A stretch of 64,000 nucleotides of DNA. Origin: Variovorax paradoxus. GTDB taxonomy: Bacteria > Pseudomonadota > Gammaproteobacteria > Burkholderiales > Burkholderiaceae_C. Each line of letters begins with the position of its first letter. Position 1 is the stretch's first letter. The DNA lies in contig NZ_CP102931.1 of NCBI RefSeq assembly GCF_024734665.1, positions 990,001-1,054,000 of the forward strand, in the 5' to 3' direction. The position numbers and the translations under genes are program-made. The notes under the pieces were generated by a model. The model made no database searches. It was not told the DNA's origin and saw nothing but the letters and a program-made list of their open reading frames with translations. Below are positions 1 through 7,914 of this stretch, one piece after another.

Positions 1-179
1 TCGATGCGCGGCAGCACGATGTCGAGCAGGGTGAGCGCCGGCGGCATGCTCAGGATGCGCTCCAGCGCCGCCGAGCCGTCTTCGACCTGCTCGACCTCGT
101 GGCCTGCGCCTTGCAGGTGGCCGAGCAGCAGCGGGGCGCTGCTGTCGCGCCCGTCTTCCACCAGCAGGATGCGAGCCAT
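1..179 (-). CDS. Response regulator receiver domain protein (3' end outside window)
   Basis: Reading leftward from an ATG at 179, the first 59 residues form the N-terminal half of a CheY-like receiver: a hydrophobic first strand (ARILLVEDG) with an acidic residue pair, an alpha-1 helix, and a strand carrying the phospho-acceptor in LLDIVLPRI. The codon at the window edge begins GA, so the next residue is Asp or Glu. The output domain, if any, lies beyond the window. The gene starts only 16 nt after the stop of the Omp85 gene on the same strand, so the two are probably co-transcribed. The receiver fold is clear; the regulatory target is unknown. Confidence 0.75.
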   Translation of the reverse strand, partial: MARILLVEDGRDSSAPLLLGHLQGAGHEVEQVEDGSAALERILSMPPALTLLDIVLPRI

Positions 180-195
180 GGCCAGGGCACTCCGC

Positions 196-2610
196 TCAGA
201 AGGAGGTTCCGATCTGGAACTGGAAGCGCTGCGTGCGGTCGGCCGCGATGTTGTTGGCCGTGTCTTCCTTCTGGTAGATCAGCGGTACCGCATAGGCCAG
301 CCGCAGCGGGCCCAGCGGCGAGATCCAGCTGATGCCGATGCCGGCAGATGCGCGAATGCGGTTCTGCGCCTTCCATTGCGCGTCCGTCAGGCTGGCGGTG
401 CGGTCGGCGAACACGTTGCCCGCGTCGAAGAAGGTGTACATGCGCAGCGTCTTGTCGTTGCCTGCACCCGGGAATGGCGTGCTGAACTCCATGTTGAAGA
501 TCGCCTTGCGCGTGCCGCCGAGCGCACCGGCCGTGACCGAGTCGAGCGGGCCGAGCGAGTTCTGCTCGAAGCCGCGGATCGAGCCCAGGCCGCCGGCGTA
601 GAAGTTCTTGAAGATCGGGTAGGTGCTGTCGCCCAGCGCCCGCGCATAGCCGAGTTGGCCGTTGATGGCCAGCGTGTACTGCTTGGACAGCGGAAAGTAC
701 TGCTGGTACTGGTAGTTGGTCTTCAGGTAGCGCAGTTCGCTGCCCACGCCGATTTCGAGGTTGGCGCTCTGCAGCCGGCCGCGCGTGGGCACCAGCGCGC
801 TGTCGCGGTCGTCGCGCGACCAGCCCAGCGTGGCCGGGATGCCCACCACGCTCGACTTGGCGCAGGTCACGCTCGGCGCGGTGCCCGTGCACTTGAAGTA
901 GTCCAGGTAGGCCTGCGGTGTCGCGGTGTACACGTACGAGCCGTCGACCAGCGTGTAGGTGCCGTTGGTGCCGGGGGTGAACGACCAGCGCTCCAGGCCG
1001 ATGCCGAGAAACACCGTGTCCTGCTCGCCCACCGGAAAGCCGAAGCGGATGGAGCCGCCTTCGCTCGCAAGCTTGTAGTTGCCGTCGGCCTCGTAGTACG
1101 GCCGCGTGGTGGTATGGAACACGTTGATCGTGCGCGAGATGCCGTCCTTGGTGAAGTACGGGTCGGTCGCCGTGACCGAGATGGTGCGGTTGTACGAGCT
1201 CGTGTTCACGTTCAGCCCCAGGTAGTTGCCGCTGCCGAAAACGTTCTCCTGCGTGATGCCGAAGCTCAGCGAGACCTTGTCGGTGGACGAGTAGCCCGCG
1301 CCCAGCTGCAGCGAGCCGGTCGGCTTCTCGGCCACGTTCACCACCAGGTCGACCTGGTCGGGCGAGCCGGGCACGTCGACGGTGTCGACATTCACCTCGG
1401 TGAAGAAGCCCAGGCGGTCGACCCGGTCACGCGAGGCGCGGATCTTGTTGCCGTCGTACCAGGCGCCTTCGTACTGGCGGAACTCGCGGCGGATCACCTC
1501 GTCGCGCGTGCGCGCATTGCCGCCGATGTTGATGCGCCGCACGTACGCACGGCGCGAGGACTCGGCCTTCAGCACCAGCGTGACGCGGTTGTTCTCGCGG
1601 TCGATCTCGGGCTCGGCCTTCACGCGTGCGAAGGCGTAGCCGAAGGTGCCGAAGTAGTCGCTAAAGGCCTTTGTGGTGGCGGCCACGTCTTCGCCGTTGT
1701 AGGGCGCGCCGGGGCGGATGGTCACCAGCGTCTTGAACTCGTCCTCGTGGCCCACATAGTCGCCCGCGAGCTTCACGCCGGCCACCACGAACTTCTGGCC
1801 TTCGATGATGTTGATGGTGAGGGTCAGCGTCTGCCGGTCAGGCGAGATGGCGACCTGCGTCGACTCGATGCGGAACTCCAGGTAGCCGCGCGTGATGTAG
1901 TAGGAGCGCAGCGTCTCCAGGTCGCCGTTGAACTTGGTGCGCGAGTACTGGTTGGACTTGGTGTACCAGTCGAGCCAGCCGCCGGTGTCCTGGTCGAACA
2001 GGTCGAGCAGCGTGCTTTCGCTGAAGGCCTTGTTGCCGACCACGTGCACTTCCTTGATGCGCGCGGACTCGCCTTCGGTCACGGTGAAGGTCAGGTTCAC
2101 GCGGTTGTTCTCCAGCGGCGTGACGGTGGTGATGACCTGTGCGTTGTAAAGACTGCGGCTGATGTACTGCCGCTTGAGCTCCTGCTCGGCGCGGTCGGCC
2201 AGGGCCTTGTCGTAGGCCTGCCCTTCTGCGATGCCCACCTCGCGCAGGGCCTTCTGCAGCGCGGCCTTGTCGAACTCCTTGGTGCCCACGAAGTCGACGT
2301 CGGCGATGGAGGGGCGCTCTTCCACCACCACCACCAGCACGTTGCCGTTCACGTCGATGCGCACGTCCTTGAAGAGGCCGAGCTTGAACAGCTCGCGGAT
2401 GGCGGCGCTGCCGCGTTCGTCGCTGTAGGTGTCGCCGGCGCGCAGGCCCATGGTGGCGAAGACGGTGCCGGGTTCGACGCGCTGGAGGCCCTCCAGCTTG
2501 ATGTCCCTGACGGTGAAGGGTTCGACGGCCCAGGCGGGAAGAGCGACGAGAGGGGCGACGAGAGAGGCAAGCAGCGCGCCGGCCGCTGCGAGGGACTTGG
2601 GAAAGTGCAT
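196..2610 (-). CDS. bamA: Outer-membrane protein assembly factor BamA (Omp85 family), probable second copy
   Basis: An 804-residue Omp85 protein, close to the 810 of E. coli BamA. The signal peptide ends at AWA (residue 28). Five POTRA-like repeats occupy roughly residues 29-425, and a C-terminal 16-strand barrel carries the conserved RGF motif of loop 6 (SIRGF, residues 677-681) and ends in Phe, the usual outer-membrane insertion signal. BamA folds barrel proteins into the outer membrane with BamBCDE. The canonical gene usually sits in a dxr-rseP-bamA-skp-lpxD-fabZ cluster; here the neighbours are a response regulator downstream and a NERD protein upstream, so this may be a paralogue with a narrower client range. 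BamA-type architecture is strongly supported; paralogue status is inferred from context. Confidence 0.9.
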   Translation of the reverse strand: MHFPKSLAAAGALLASLVAPLVALPAWAVEPFTVRDIKLEGLQRVEPGTVFATMGLRAGDTYSDERGSAAIRELFKLGLFKDVRIDVNGNVLVVVVEERPSIADVDFVGTKEFDKAALQKALREVGIAEGQAYDKALADRAEQELKRQYISRSLYNAQVITTVTPLENNRVNLTFTVTEGESARIKEVHVVGNKAFSESTLLDLFDQDTGGWLDWYTKSNQYSRTKFNGDLETLRSYYITRGYLEFRIESTQVAISPDRQTLTLTINIIEGQKFVVAGVKLAGDYVGHEDEFKTLVTIRPGAPYNGEDVAATTKAFSDYFGTFGYAFARVKAEPEIDRENNRVTLVLKAESSRRAYVRRINIGGNARTRDEVIRREFRQYEGAWYDGNKIRASRDRVDRLGFFTEVNVDTVDVPGSPDQVDLVVNVAEKPTGSLQLGAGYSSTDKVSLSFGITQENVFGSGNYLGLNVNTSSYNRTISVTATDPYFTKDGISRTINVFHTTTRPYYEADGNYKLASEGGSIRFGFPVGEQDTVFLGIGLERWSFTPGTNGTYTLVDGSYVYTATPQAYLDYFKCTGTAPSVTCAKSSVVGIPATLGWSRDDRDSALVPTRGRLQSANLEIGVGSELRYLKTNYQYQQYFPLSKQYTLAINGQLGYARALGDSTYPIFKNFYAGGLGSIRGFEQNSLGPLDSVTAGALGGTRKAIFNMEFSTPFPGAGNDKTLRMYTFFDAGNVFADRTASLTDAQWKAQNRIRASAGIGISWISPLGPLRLAYAVPLIYQKEDTANNIAADRTQRFQFQIGTSF

Positions 2611-2687
2611 CGACGGATGGTCTTTGCCAATGTCGGAGAAATTTGGGACTTTTCTCCGGCTGCCCCGGGCCGCTCGGGGTCTTTACA

Positions 2688-3356
2688 TTACTGCAACCCC
2701 ATGGCGTTTGAGGCCGGCCATGCCGGCGCCGCCTGTTCGCCCGCGACGACCCCGGCTCTTTCTCGGCAGTTCTGCAGATGCTCTTCGAGCGACAGGGACC
2801 CTTGTATCTGCAGCAGGCGCTCCACCGTGCGGTCGACGGCCTCTTCGTCGAGCAGACGGTAGGTGCGCGCGGTGCGCCCGTTGTTGCGCACCAGGCGCGC
2901 GATGTAGGGCAGGTCCTGCTGGGTGATGACGGCCGCCGGCATCACGCCTTCGAGCTCGATGCCTTCGCACGGCAGCAGCACGAAGTACTGCAGCCGCAGA
3001 TCCTCGGGCAGCAGGCTGCGTAGCTGGGTGGTCTTGCGTCCGCCCTGCCATGCGGGGTCTTTCACCTCGCGCGCGCTCTTGCCGCCGTTCAGGCGCAGGA
3101 ACCAGCGCGGCGGGGACTGGTCCGACTTCTTGCGATAGACAAAGGCATTGCGCCAGGCCTTGATTTCGAACAGGTAGAGGCCGGTTTCGCACACCACCAC
3201 GGCATCGATGCGCGCGGTGCGCACCGCATGCCCCTCGGGCATCGGAATGATGAGGTTGCGAAGAATGCGCAGGTAGGAAAAGGCGGGGCTGAATGCGCTG
3301 GTCAGCTGCTGCACACCCAGCGAGGTGGCGACGGTGCTTGGCATGGCAATGGTCAT
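2688..3356 (-). CDS. NERD (nuclease-related domain) protein
   Basis: A 222-residue protein with a NERD core near residues 43-70: ARIDAVVVCETG followed by LYLFEIKAW gives the Asp (51) and Glu-x-Lys (64, 66) pattern of this PD-(D/E)xK-like superfamily. Nuclease activity is usually presumed for the family but rarely shown. The start at 3356 is chosen because AAGGAG lies six bases upstream (3363-3368); a longer frame up to 3638 has no comparable site. The C-terminal part is helical and charged with no domain I recognise. It is monocistronic by appearance, 77 nt upstream of the Omp85 gene and divergent from the porin. A role in DNA processing or repair would be a guess. Confidence 0.7.
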   Translation of the reverse strand: MTIAMPSTVATSLGVQQLTSAFSPAFSYLRILRNLIIPMPEGHAVRTARIDAVVVCETGLYLFEIKAWRNAFVYRKKSDQSPPRWFLRLNGGKSAREVKDPAWQGGRKTTQLRSLLPEDLRLQYFVLLPCEGIELEGVMPAAVITQQDLPYIARLVRNNGRTARTYRLLDEEAVDRTVERLLQIQGSLSLEEHLQNCRERAGVVAGEQAAPAWPASNAMGLQ

Positions 3357-3567
3357 GGATGACTCCTTCGGTCGCCGAGCATTGCGCTGCTTTTGGGAGA
3401 CTTCTTGTGTGAGGTGTTTCCTCCGGTTGTGCGGGGCTTCTCCCGGCGCAGTGCACGCAAACAACAGTTCACGCAAAGCAGAGGCATTCACAAGATTCCT
3501 CCGAATTTGAACGAGACGATGCGTGCCTGCTGCTCGATGGAGAGCCGCTGCAACTGGAGAACCCTGA

Positions 3568-4728
3568 ATGAAGAAAACCCTCACGGCATTCGCTGCCCTG
3601 GCCGTCTGCGGCCTGGCTTCTGCCCAATCGTCCGTCACGTTGTTCGGCGTCGTGGACGCTGGCCTGACCTACCAGTCGAGCACTTCGCGCGACACGACCA
3701 CCGGCGCGTCGGTCAAGCAAAGCAAGACGAGCCTGGGCAACTCGGCCTACAACTCCAGCCGCATCGGCTTCCGCGGCACCGAAGACCTCGGCGGCGGGCT
3801 GGCAGCGAGCTTCTGGCTCGAAGCGCCCATCACCAACGACGACGGCGCCACCGGCGTGTCCACCTTCAGCCGCCGCTCCACCGTGAGCCTGTCGGGTGGC
3901 TTCGGCGAACTGCGCCTGGGCCGCGACTACACCGCCACCTTCTGGAACGACACCGTGTTCGATCCGTTCGGCACCAACGGCTCGGGCACCAACGTCATCA
4001 GCACCGTCAGCGGCAACACCACCATCAACAACGCCAACTACGTGCGTGCCAGCAACTCGATCGGCTACTTCCTGCCGCCGAACCTGGGTGGTTTCTACGG
4101 CCAGGTGCAGTACAGCCTGCACGAGAACGCCAGCACCGACGCCACCAGCACCACGGCCGCCTCCAGCAGCACGGCAGGCCGCTACGTCGGTGGCCGCTTC
4201 GGCTACGCCAACGGTCCGCTGGACGTGGCGCTGGCCGTGGGCCAGAGCACCGTCGTGGACACCACCGCGCTGGAGCGCAGGGTGCAGACCATCAACCTGG
4301 GTGCTTCGTACGACTTCGGTCCTGTGAAGCTGTTCGGCGAGCTGTCGAACGTGAAGAACAAGTTCGACTACGCGGCAGCGGCTGACACGCACGACACCTA
4401 CAACGGCTACCTGATCGGTGCGACCGTGCCGGTGGGCGCAGGCCTGATCCGCGTGGCGTACTCGCAAGTGCGCTACAACGAAGGCACGGCCGGCATCACG
4501 GGCGAAGACCCGATGGCACGCAAGTTCGCAGTTGGCTACGTGCACAACCTGTCCAAGCGCACGGCGCTGTATGCGACGGTGGCGCGCGTGAACAACCGCA
4601 ACGACGTGAACTACACGGGCAGCCTGGTGTCGGCCAGCACCACGGGCTACGGCAGCACGGGCACGGCCTACACGGGCCTGCCGCGCTCTTCCACCGGCTA
4701 CGACTTCGGTATCCGCCACGCGTTCTGA
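3568..4728 (+). CDS. Gram-negative porin (Burkholderiales general porin family)
   Basis: A 386-residue trimeric-type porin. It has a Sec signal peptide (MKKTLTAFAALAV to ASA, cleavage near residue 19), the family start SSVTLFGVVDAGLTY, the NSSRIGFRGTEDLGGGL strand-turn region, alternating amphipathic strands and a terminal Phe (RHAF). It forms a passive channel for small hydrophilic solutes in the outer membrane. A 211-nt intergenic region precedes it, in which I could not pick a convincing promoter. A very strong hairpin terminator follows directly, so it is transcribed alone. Substrate selectivity cannot be read from the sequence. Confidence 0.93.
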   Translation: MKKTLTAFAALAVCGLASAQSSVTLFGVVDAGLTYQSSTSRDTTTGASVKQSKTSLGNSAYNSSRIGFRGTEDLGGGLAASFWLEAPITNDDGATGVSTFSRRSTVSLSGGFGELRLGRDYTATFWNDTVFDPFGTNGSGTNVISTVSGNTTINNANYVRASNSIGYFLPPNLGGFYGQVQYSLHENASTDATSTTAASSSTAGRYVGGRFGYANGPLDVALAVGQSTVVDTTALERRVQTINLGASYDFGPVKLFGELSNVKNKFDYAAAADTHDTYNGYLIGATVPVGAGLIRVAYSQVRYNEGTAGITGEDPMARKFAVGYVHNLSKRTALYATVARVNNRNDVNYTGSLVSASTTGYGSTGTAYTGLPRSSTGYDFGIRHAF

Positions 4729-4740
4729 TGCAGAACGCGC

Positions 4741-4792
4741 GCCGCGCGGGAGAAGAAGAGCACGCGCTCTTTTTCTTCCGCGCGGCTTTTTC
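4741..4792 (+). terminator. Strong Rho-independent terminator of the porin gene
   Basis: Arms 4741-4761 and 4766-4786 pair over 21 positions with only two G-U wobbles, closing a four-base loop (ACGC). The lower stem is GCCGCGCGG/CCGCGCGGC and a T run follows (4787-4791). It lies 12 nt after the porin stop codon. Confidence 0.9.
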
Positions 4793-4821
4793 GTTTTCTA
4801 CCCAGCAGTGAGCTTCTTCCA

Positions 4822-5082
4822 ATGAACCGAATTGCACTCCTCGCGGGCGTGCTGGCTGCCACCGGCCTGACCGGCTGCATCATGCTGCCCCCGCCGCCCA
4901 TGCCGTATCGCCCGCCACCACCGGGCTTTCGCGGCGAAGGGCCACCGCCGATGTTCTACGGCGCCCCCAGGCCGCCACCTCCCGGATGGGCCGCGTGCGA
5001 CGCCTACGGCGGCGTGCAGGGCGGCTGCGCACGCGGCATGCCGGGCGAGCCCGACATTCAACAAGCCCCGGGAGCGCGCTGA
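4822..5082 (+). CDS. Small proline-rich lipoprotein
   Basis: An 86-residue protein with a lipoprotein signal: the hydrophobic segment ALLAGVLAATG ends in the lipobox LTGC with Cys19 as the lipidation site. The mature part is dominated by Pro and Gly (runs such as PPPP and RPPPPGF), with two further cysteines around residues 59 and 69. Such extended proline-rich lipoproteins can span the periplasm or line the envelope. Its TGA overlaps the ATG of the next gene by one base, so the two products are probably made together. No family assigned; the lipoprotein call is direct from the sequence, the function is unknown. Confidence 0.65.
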   Translation: MNRIALLAGVLAATGLTGCIMLPPPPMPYRPPPPGFRGEGPPPMFYGAPRPPPPGWAACDAYGGVQGGCARGMPGEPDIQQAPGAR

Positions 5083-5693
5083 TGAGCGGGGGACAACTGC
5101 ATTCCGGCAGCCTCGGCGCCATCATCGCCGGCGTAATTCTTCTCGGCCTTGGCGGCGTGGTCTGCTTGATGGCCTCGCTGTTCATCGCCAACATGCGGAA
5201 CGGCGCAAAGGCGCGCGAGCTCGCGGCACAGGCCCGCAGCGAGGCGCGGCAAAGAATGAGCGCGAGCCGCGTGCAGGACCTGCGACCGCTGCTCGACGCC
5301 GCCCCGGACTGCCAGGGCATCCGTCTCGACATCCAGCTGCCGGCTGAGGCCGTGCCCGTGCTGGCGATCGAGGCCGAGCTGCGCGAGCTGCTCGCCAAGG
5401 TGACGGACTACGCGGCCAGCGTGATGCGCGCGGGGGCCACGCTGCAGGTTCGCGCGCATGCGGAAGGCACGCAGGCCGTGATTCACTGGCACGACCTCGA
5501 TGCCGTCGACGTGCGCCCGCCGCTTGCGCGGTTTTTCGACACCGCGCAGGCCGCGATTGCAGGGGCCAGTGCCAAGGCCTGCGAACGCATTGCCGGCCAT
5601 CATGGTGGACGCATCTATTCAGCCCCGGATGCCGGCGGCGTGTTGGGACTGACACTGCGCCTGCCGCTGCTGGCCGACGAGCGCGCTCACTGA
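5082..5693 (+). CDS. Membrane-anchored protein resembling a degenerate histidine-kinase ATPase domain
   Basis: A 203-residue protein with one transmembrane helix near residues 10-38 (GAIIAGVILLGLGGVVCLMA), then a cytoplasmic domain laid out like a HATPase_c module. ELRELLAKVTDYAASVM sits where the N-box helix would be, followed by strand pairs, LARFF in the place of the F-box, and a tail (HHGGRIYSAP, then GGVLGLTLRLPL) that matches the end of many kinases. The ATP-binding Asn of the N-box, the DxGxG motif and the GxGLGL loop are absent, as is a HisKA dimerisation helix. I infer a catalytically dead, kinase-derived sensor or scaffold. It overlaps the lipoprotein gene upstream, so the pair may work as one envelope unit. 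Confidence 0.55.
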   Translation: MSGGQLHSGSLGAIIAGVILLGLGGVVCLMASLFIANMRNGAKARELAAQARSEARQRMSASRVQDLRPLLDAAPDCQGIRLDIQLPAEAVPVLAIEAELRELLAKVTDYAASVMRAGATLQVRAHAEGTQAVIHWHDLDAVDVRPPLARFFDTAQAAIAGASAKACERIAGHHGGRIYSAPDAGGVLGLTLRLPLLADERAH

Positions 5694-5792
5694 TCGATTG
5701 ATTGACTGACTGATCGACGCAAGGCCGGCATGGACGGGCCTCGTGGAACTCCGCGTCATACTCGCGGTCCCACGGTGCCGCCGCTTTCCCCG

Positions 5793-6323
5793 ATGCCAGA
5801 CGTGCGATCTCTTGTTTTCCTGACGACTTTTCTCCGTGCGCTCGCTGCGAGCGCGACCCTTCTCGCCGCCGGTGCGCTGCATGCGCAGGCCCTGCCGCCG
5901 GGCGTCCGGCTGGGCATGACGGCCGAGGAGCTGCAGGCCGTGCTGCCTGCTGCCGAGCGCGTGCAGCGGCCGCAGCGCCTCGGCGGCGGCCTCGTCGGCA
6001 ATTGGCGTGCAGCGCCGGTCGAGATGGCCGGGCTGCTGTTCGAGCCGACCTTCTTCTTCGCCGCCTCGGAGCTGCGACGCGTCGAATACGTCGCGGCGGC
6101 GCAGGCCACGCCCGACAACGGCGCCGCAGCCTTCGCGGCACTGGTGCAATGGGGCCGCGGGGCGTTCGGCAACGAACTCGCATCGCGCGACCCGGGCAGC
6201 GCGTACGCCGCCTGGGTGAGCAATGACACCGACGTCTACGTGCAGCAGGTCAGCGACCCGCGCCGTGCGAGCGTGCGGCTGGTCTACAAGGCGCGGCAGC
6301 TGCGCGACGGCAGCGAGCTCTGA
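5793..6323 (+). CDS. Secreted protein of unknown function
   Basis: A 176-residue protein from the ATG at 5793, where a typical Sec signal begins (hydrophobic LVFLTTFLRALAASATLLAAG, likely cleaved after LHA-QA). An upstream ATG at 5730 would add 21 residues that spoil the signal. The mature part begins ALPPGVRLGMTAEELQAVLP, a motif seen in periplasmic proteins that test for a threshold helix; the rest is a mixed alpha/beta fold with no catalytic motif I recognise. It ends 10 nt before the convergent hybrid kinase gene. Between it and the previous gene is a stretch of repeated GATT/GACT tetramers (about 5690-5716). Confidence 0.6.
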   Translation: MPDVRSLVFLTTFLRALAASATLLAAGALHAQALPPGVRLGMTAEELQAVLPAAERVQRPQRLGGGLVGNWRAAPVEMAGLLFEPTFFFAASELRRVEYVAAAQATPDNGAAAFAALVQWGRGAFGNELASRDPGSAYAAWVSNDTDVYVQQVSDPRRASVRLVYKARQLRDGSEL

Positions 6324-6333
6324 ACGGGGTGCC

Positions 6334-7914
6334 TCAGGCGGCGCCGCGCTGATCGAGCTTTTGCAGCGCCACCGCCAGTTCCTCTACATCGACCGGTTTC
6401 AGCAGGTGATGGTCGAAGCCGGCCTGCGCAACGCGCAGTCGGTCGTCGGGCTGGCCCCAGCCCGTGAGCGCGATCAGCCCGATGCCATGCAGCCGCGGAT
6501 GCGTCCGCAGGCGGCGCGCCAGTTCGCAGCCGTCCATGCCGGGCATGCCGATGTCCAGGATGGCGACCGAAGGCTGGAAGTGCTCGGCCTTCGCCAGCGC
6601 ATCCAGGCCGCTGAAAGCCACGGTCGCCTGCGCGCCGAGCAGGCCCAGCAGTGCCCCGAGTGACTCGGCCGCGTCGCGGTTGTCGTCCACCACCAGAATG
6701 CGGTGCTGCACCGCCATCGTCGCCTCCGAGGCTCCGGCCTTCGCGCCGGCCCGCAACCCGTGGTCGAGCAGCGGCAGGGACACGGTGAACTCGCTGCCCT
6801 GGTTCGCGCCGTCGCTCCTGGCACTGACCGTGCCGCCGTGCAGCTCCACCATGCTCTTGACCAGCGTGAGGCCGATGCCCAGGCCGCCCTGCGCGGCGCG
6901 CGCGGTGCCGCTCACTTGCACGAACATGTCGAAGATCGCGCCCAGCATGGTGGATGGAATGCCCGCGCCGCTGTCTTTCACGCGCACCACTGCATGGCCG
7001 TGGCCGTCGTGCTCGACGAACACGTCGATGCGTCCGCCCTCGGGCGTGTACTTGGCGGCGTTGTTCAGCAGGTTCGCGAACACCTGCGTGAGGCGCACGC
7101 CGTCGCCCTTCAAGGCCAGCGAGGCATCGGCGACGTGCACCCCGAGCGTGTGGCGGCCGGCGTCCATCAGCGGGCGGCTGAGCTCCACCGCGCCGCGGAT
7201 CACCTGGTCGAGCGCGAGCTCGTCCAGCTGCAGCTCGATCTTGCCGCGCGTGATGCGCGAGACCTCCATCAGGTCGCTCACCAGCCGCACCATGTGGTCG
7301 AGCTGGCGGCCCATGAGGTCGTAGTAGGGCCGGGCGGCTTCCGACGTGAGCGGCTTGCGCTTGAGGATGGCCAGCGCGGTGCTCAGCGGTGCCATCGGGT
7401 TGCGCAGCTCGTGCGCCAGGGTGGCCAGGAATTCGGTCTTGCGCCGGTCGGCCTCGTTGAGGTCTTCCAGGATGCGGCGCAGCTCGTACTGCCGCCGTCG
7501 TGCGCGCAGTGCGCTGCGCAGTGCGCTCACCAGCGAGGCCACGCGGATCGGGCGCTCCAGCACGGTGACGTTGGCCATGCCTTCCATGGCGGTGGTGATG
7601 GCGCGCGAATCGGCGCCTTGCCGCGCGAGTATCAGCACCGGGAGGTCGGACCAGGGGGACTGGGCCGCCACGGCCGCGGCGAGTTCGGTGGCGCCGCTGC
7701 CCGCGAGCATTTCTTCGGACACCAGCAGAGCGCCGGCGCCGCGTTCGGTTTCGCGCAGCAGTTCGGGGAGGTCGGCGCACACCTGTGTCTCGATGCCGGC
7801 GCGCAGAAGCACGGCGGCGGCCATCACGGCGTCCTTCGCGGTGGCCGTTCTCATGAGCACGCGCAGCTGCGGGTCTCGCAGCTGCGGCAGCTGGATCGTG
7901 GGGCCGTCGGTCAC
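6334..7914 (-). CDS. Hybrid sensor histidine kinase with N-terminal pseudo-receiver and C-terminal receiver
   Basis: A 526-residue cytoplasmic protein without membrane segments. Residues about 17-135 have a receiver-like pattern, but the phospho-acceptor Asp is replaced (LLVSEEM, Ser66) and the conserved Lys is Arg (LERPI), so this is a pseudo-receiver. A HisKA domain follows with His168 (ATLAHELRNP), then a HATPase with N-box NLLNNAAKYT and DSGAGIP, and a genuine receiver with Asp454 (ILDIGMPGMDG). The start is GTG at 7914, overlapping the stop of the KaiC-like gene as GTGA, so translation is coupled. I infer that it reads the state of the KaiC-like partner, by analogy with CikA, which also uses a pseudo-receiver; this is not shown. 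Confidence 0.88.
   Translation of the reverse strand: MTDGPTIQLPQLRDPQLRVLMRTATAKDAVMAAAVLLRAGIETQVCADLPELLRETERGAGALLVSEEMLAGSGATELAAAVAAQSPWSDLPVLILARQGADSRAITTAMEGMANVTVLERPIRVASLVSALRSALRARRRQYELRRILEDLNEADRRKTEFLATLAHELRNPMAPLSTALAILKRKPLTSEAARPYYDLMGRQLDHMVRLVSDLMEVSRITRGKIELQLDELALDQVIRGAVELSRPLMDAGRHTLGVHVADASLALKGDGVRLTQVFANLLNNAAKYTPEGGRIDVFVEHDGHGHAVVRVKDSGAGIPSTMLGAIFDMFVQVSGTARAAQGGLGIGLTLVKSMVELHGGTVSARSDGANQGSEFTVSLPLLDHGLRAGAKAGASEATMAVQHRILVVDDNRDAAESLGALLGLLGAQATVAFSGLDALAKAEHFQPSVAILDIGMPGMDGCELARRLRTHPRLHGIGLIALTGWGQPDDRLRVAQAGFDHHLLKPVDVEELAVALQKLDQRGAA

Noticed and set aside
4..2862. 952-codon open frame on the plus strand
   Set aside because: It is the antisense shadow of the Omp85 gene, produced by high third-position GC; low-complexity Arg/Val/Ala translation with no domain.
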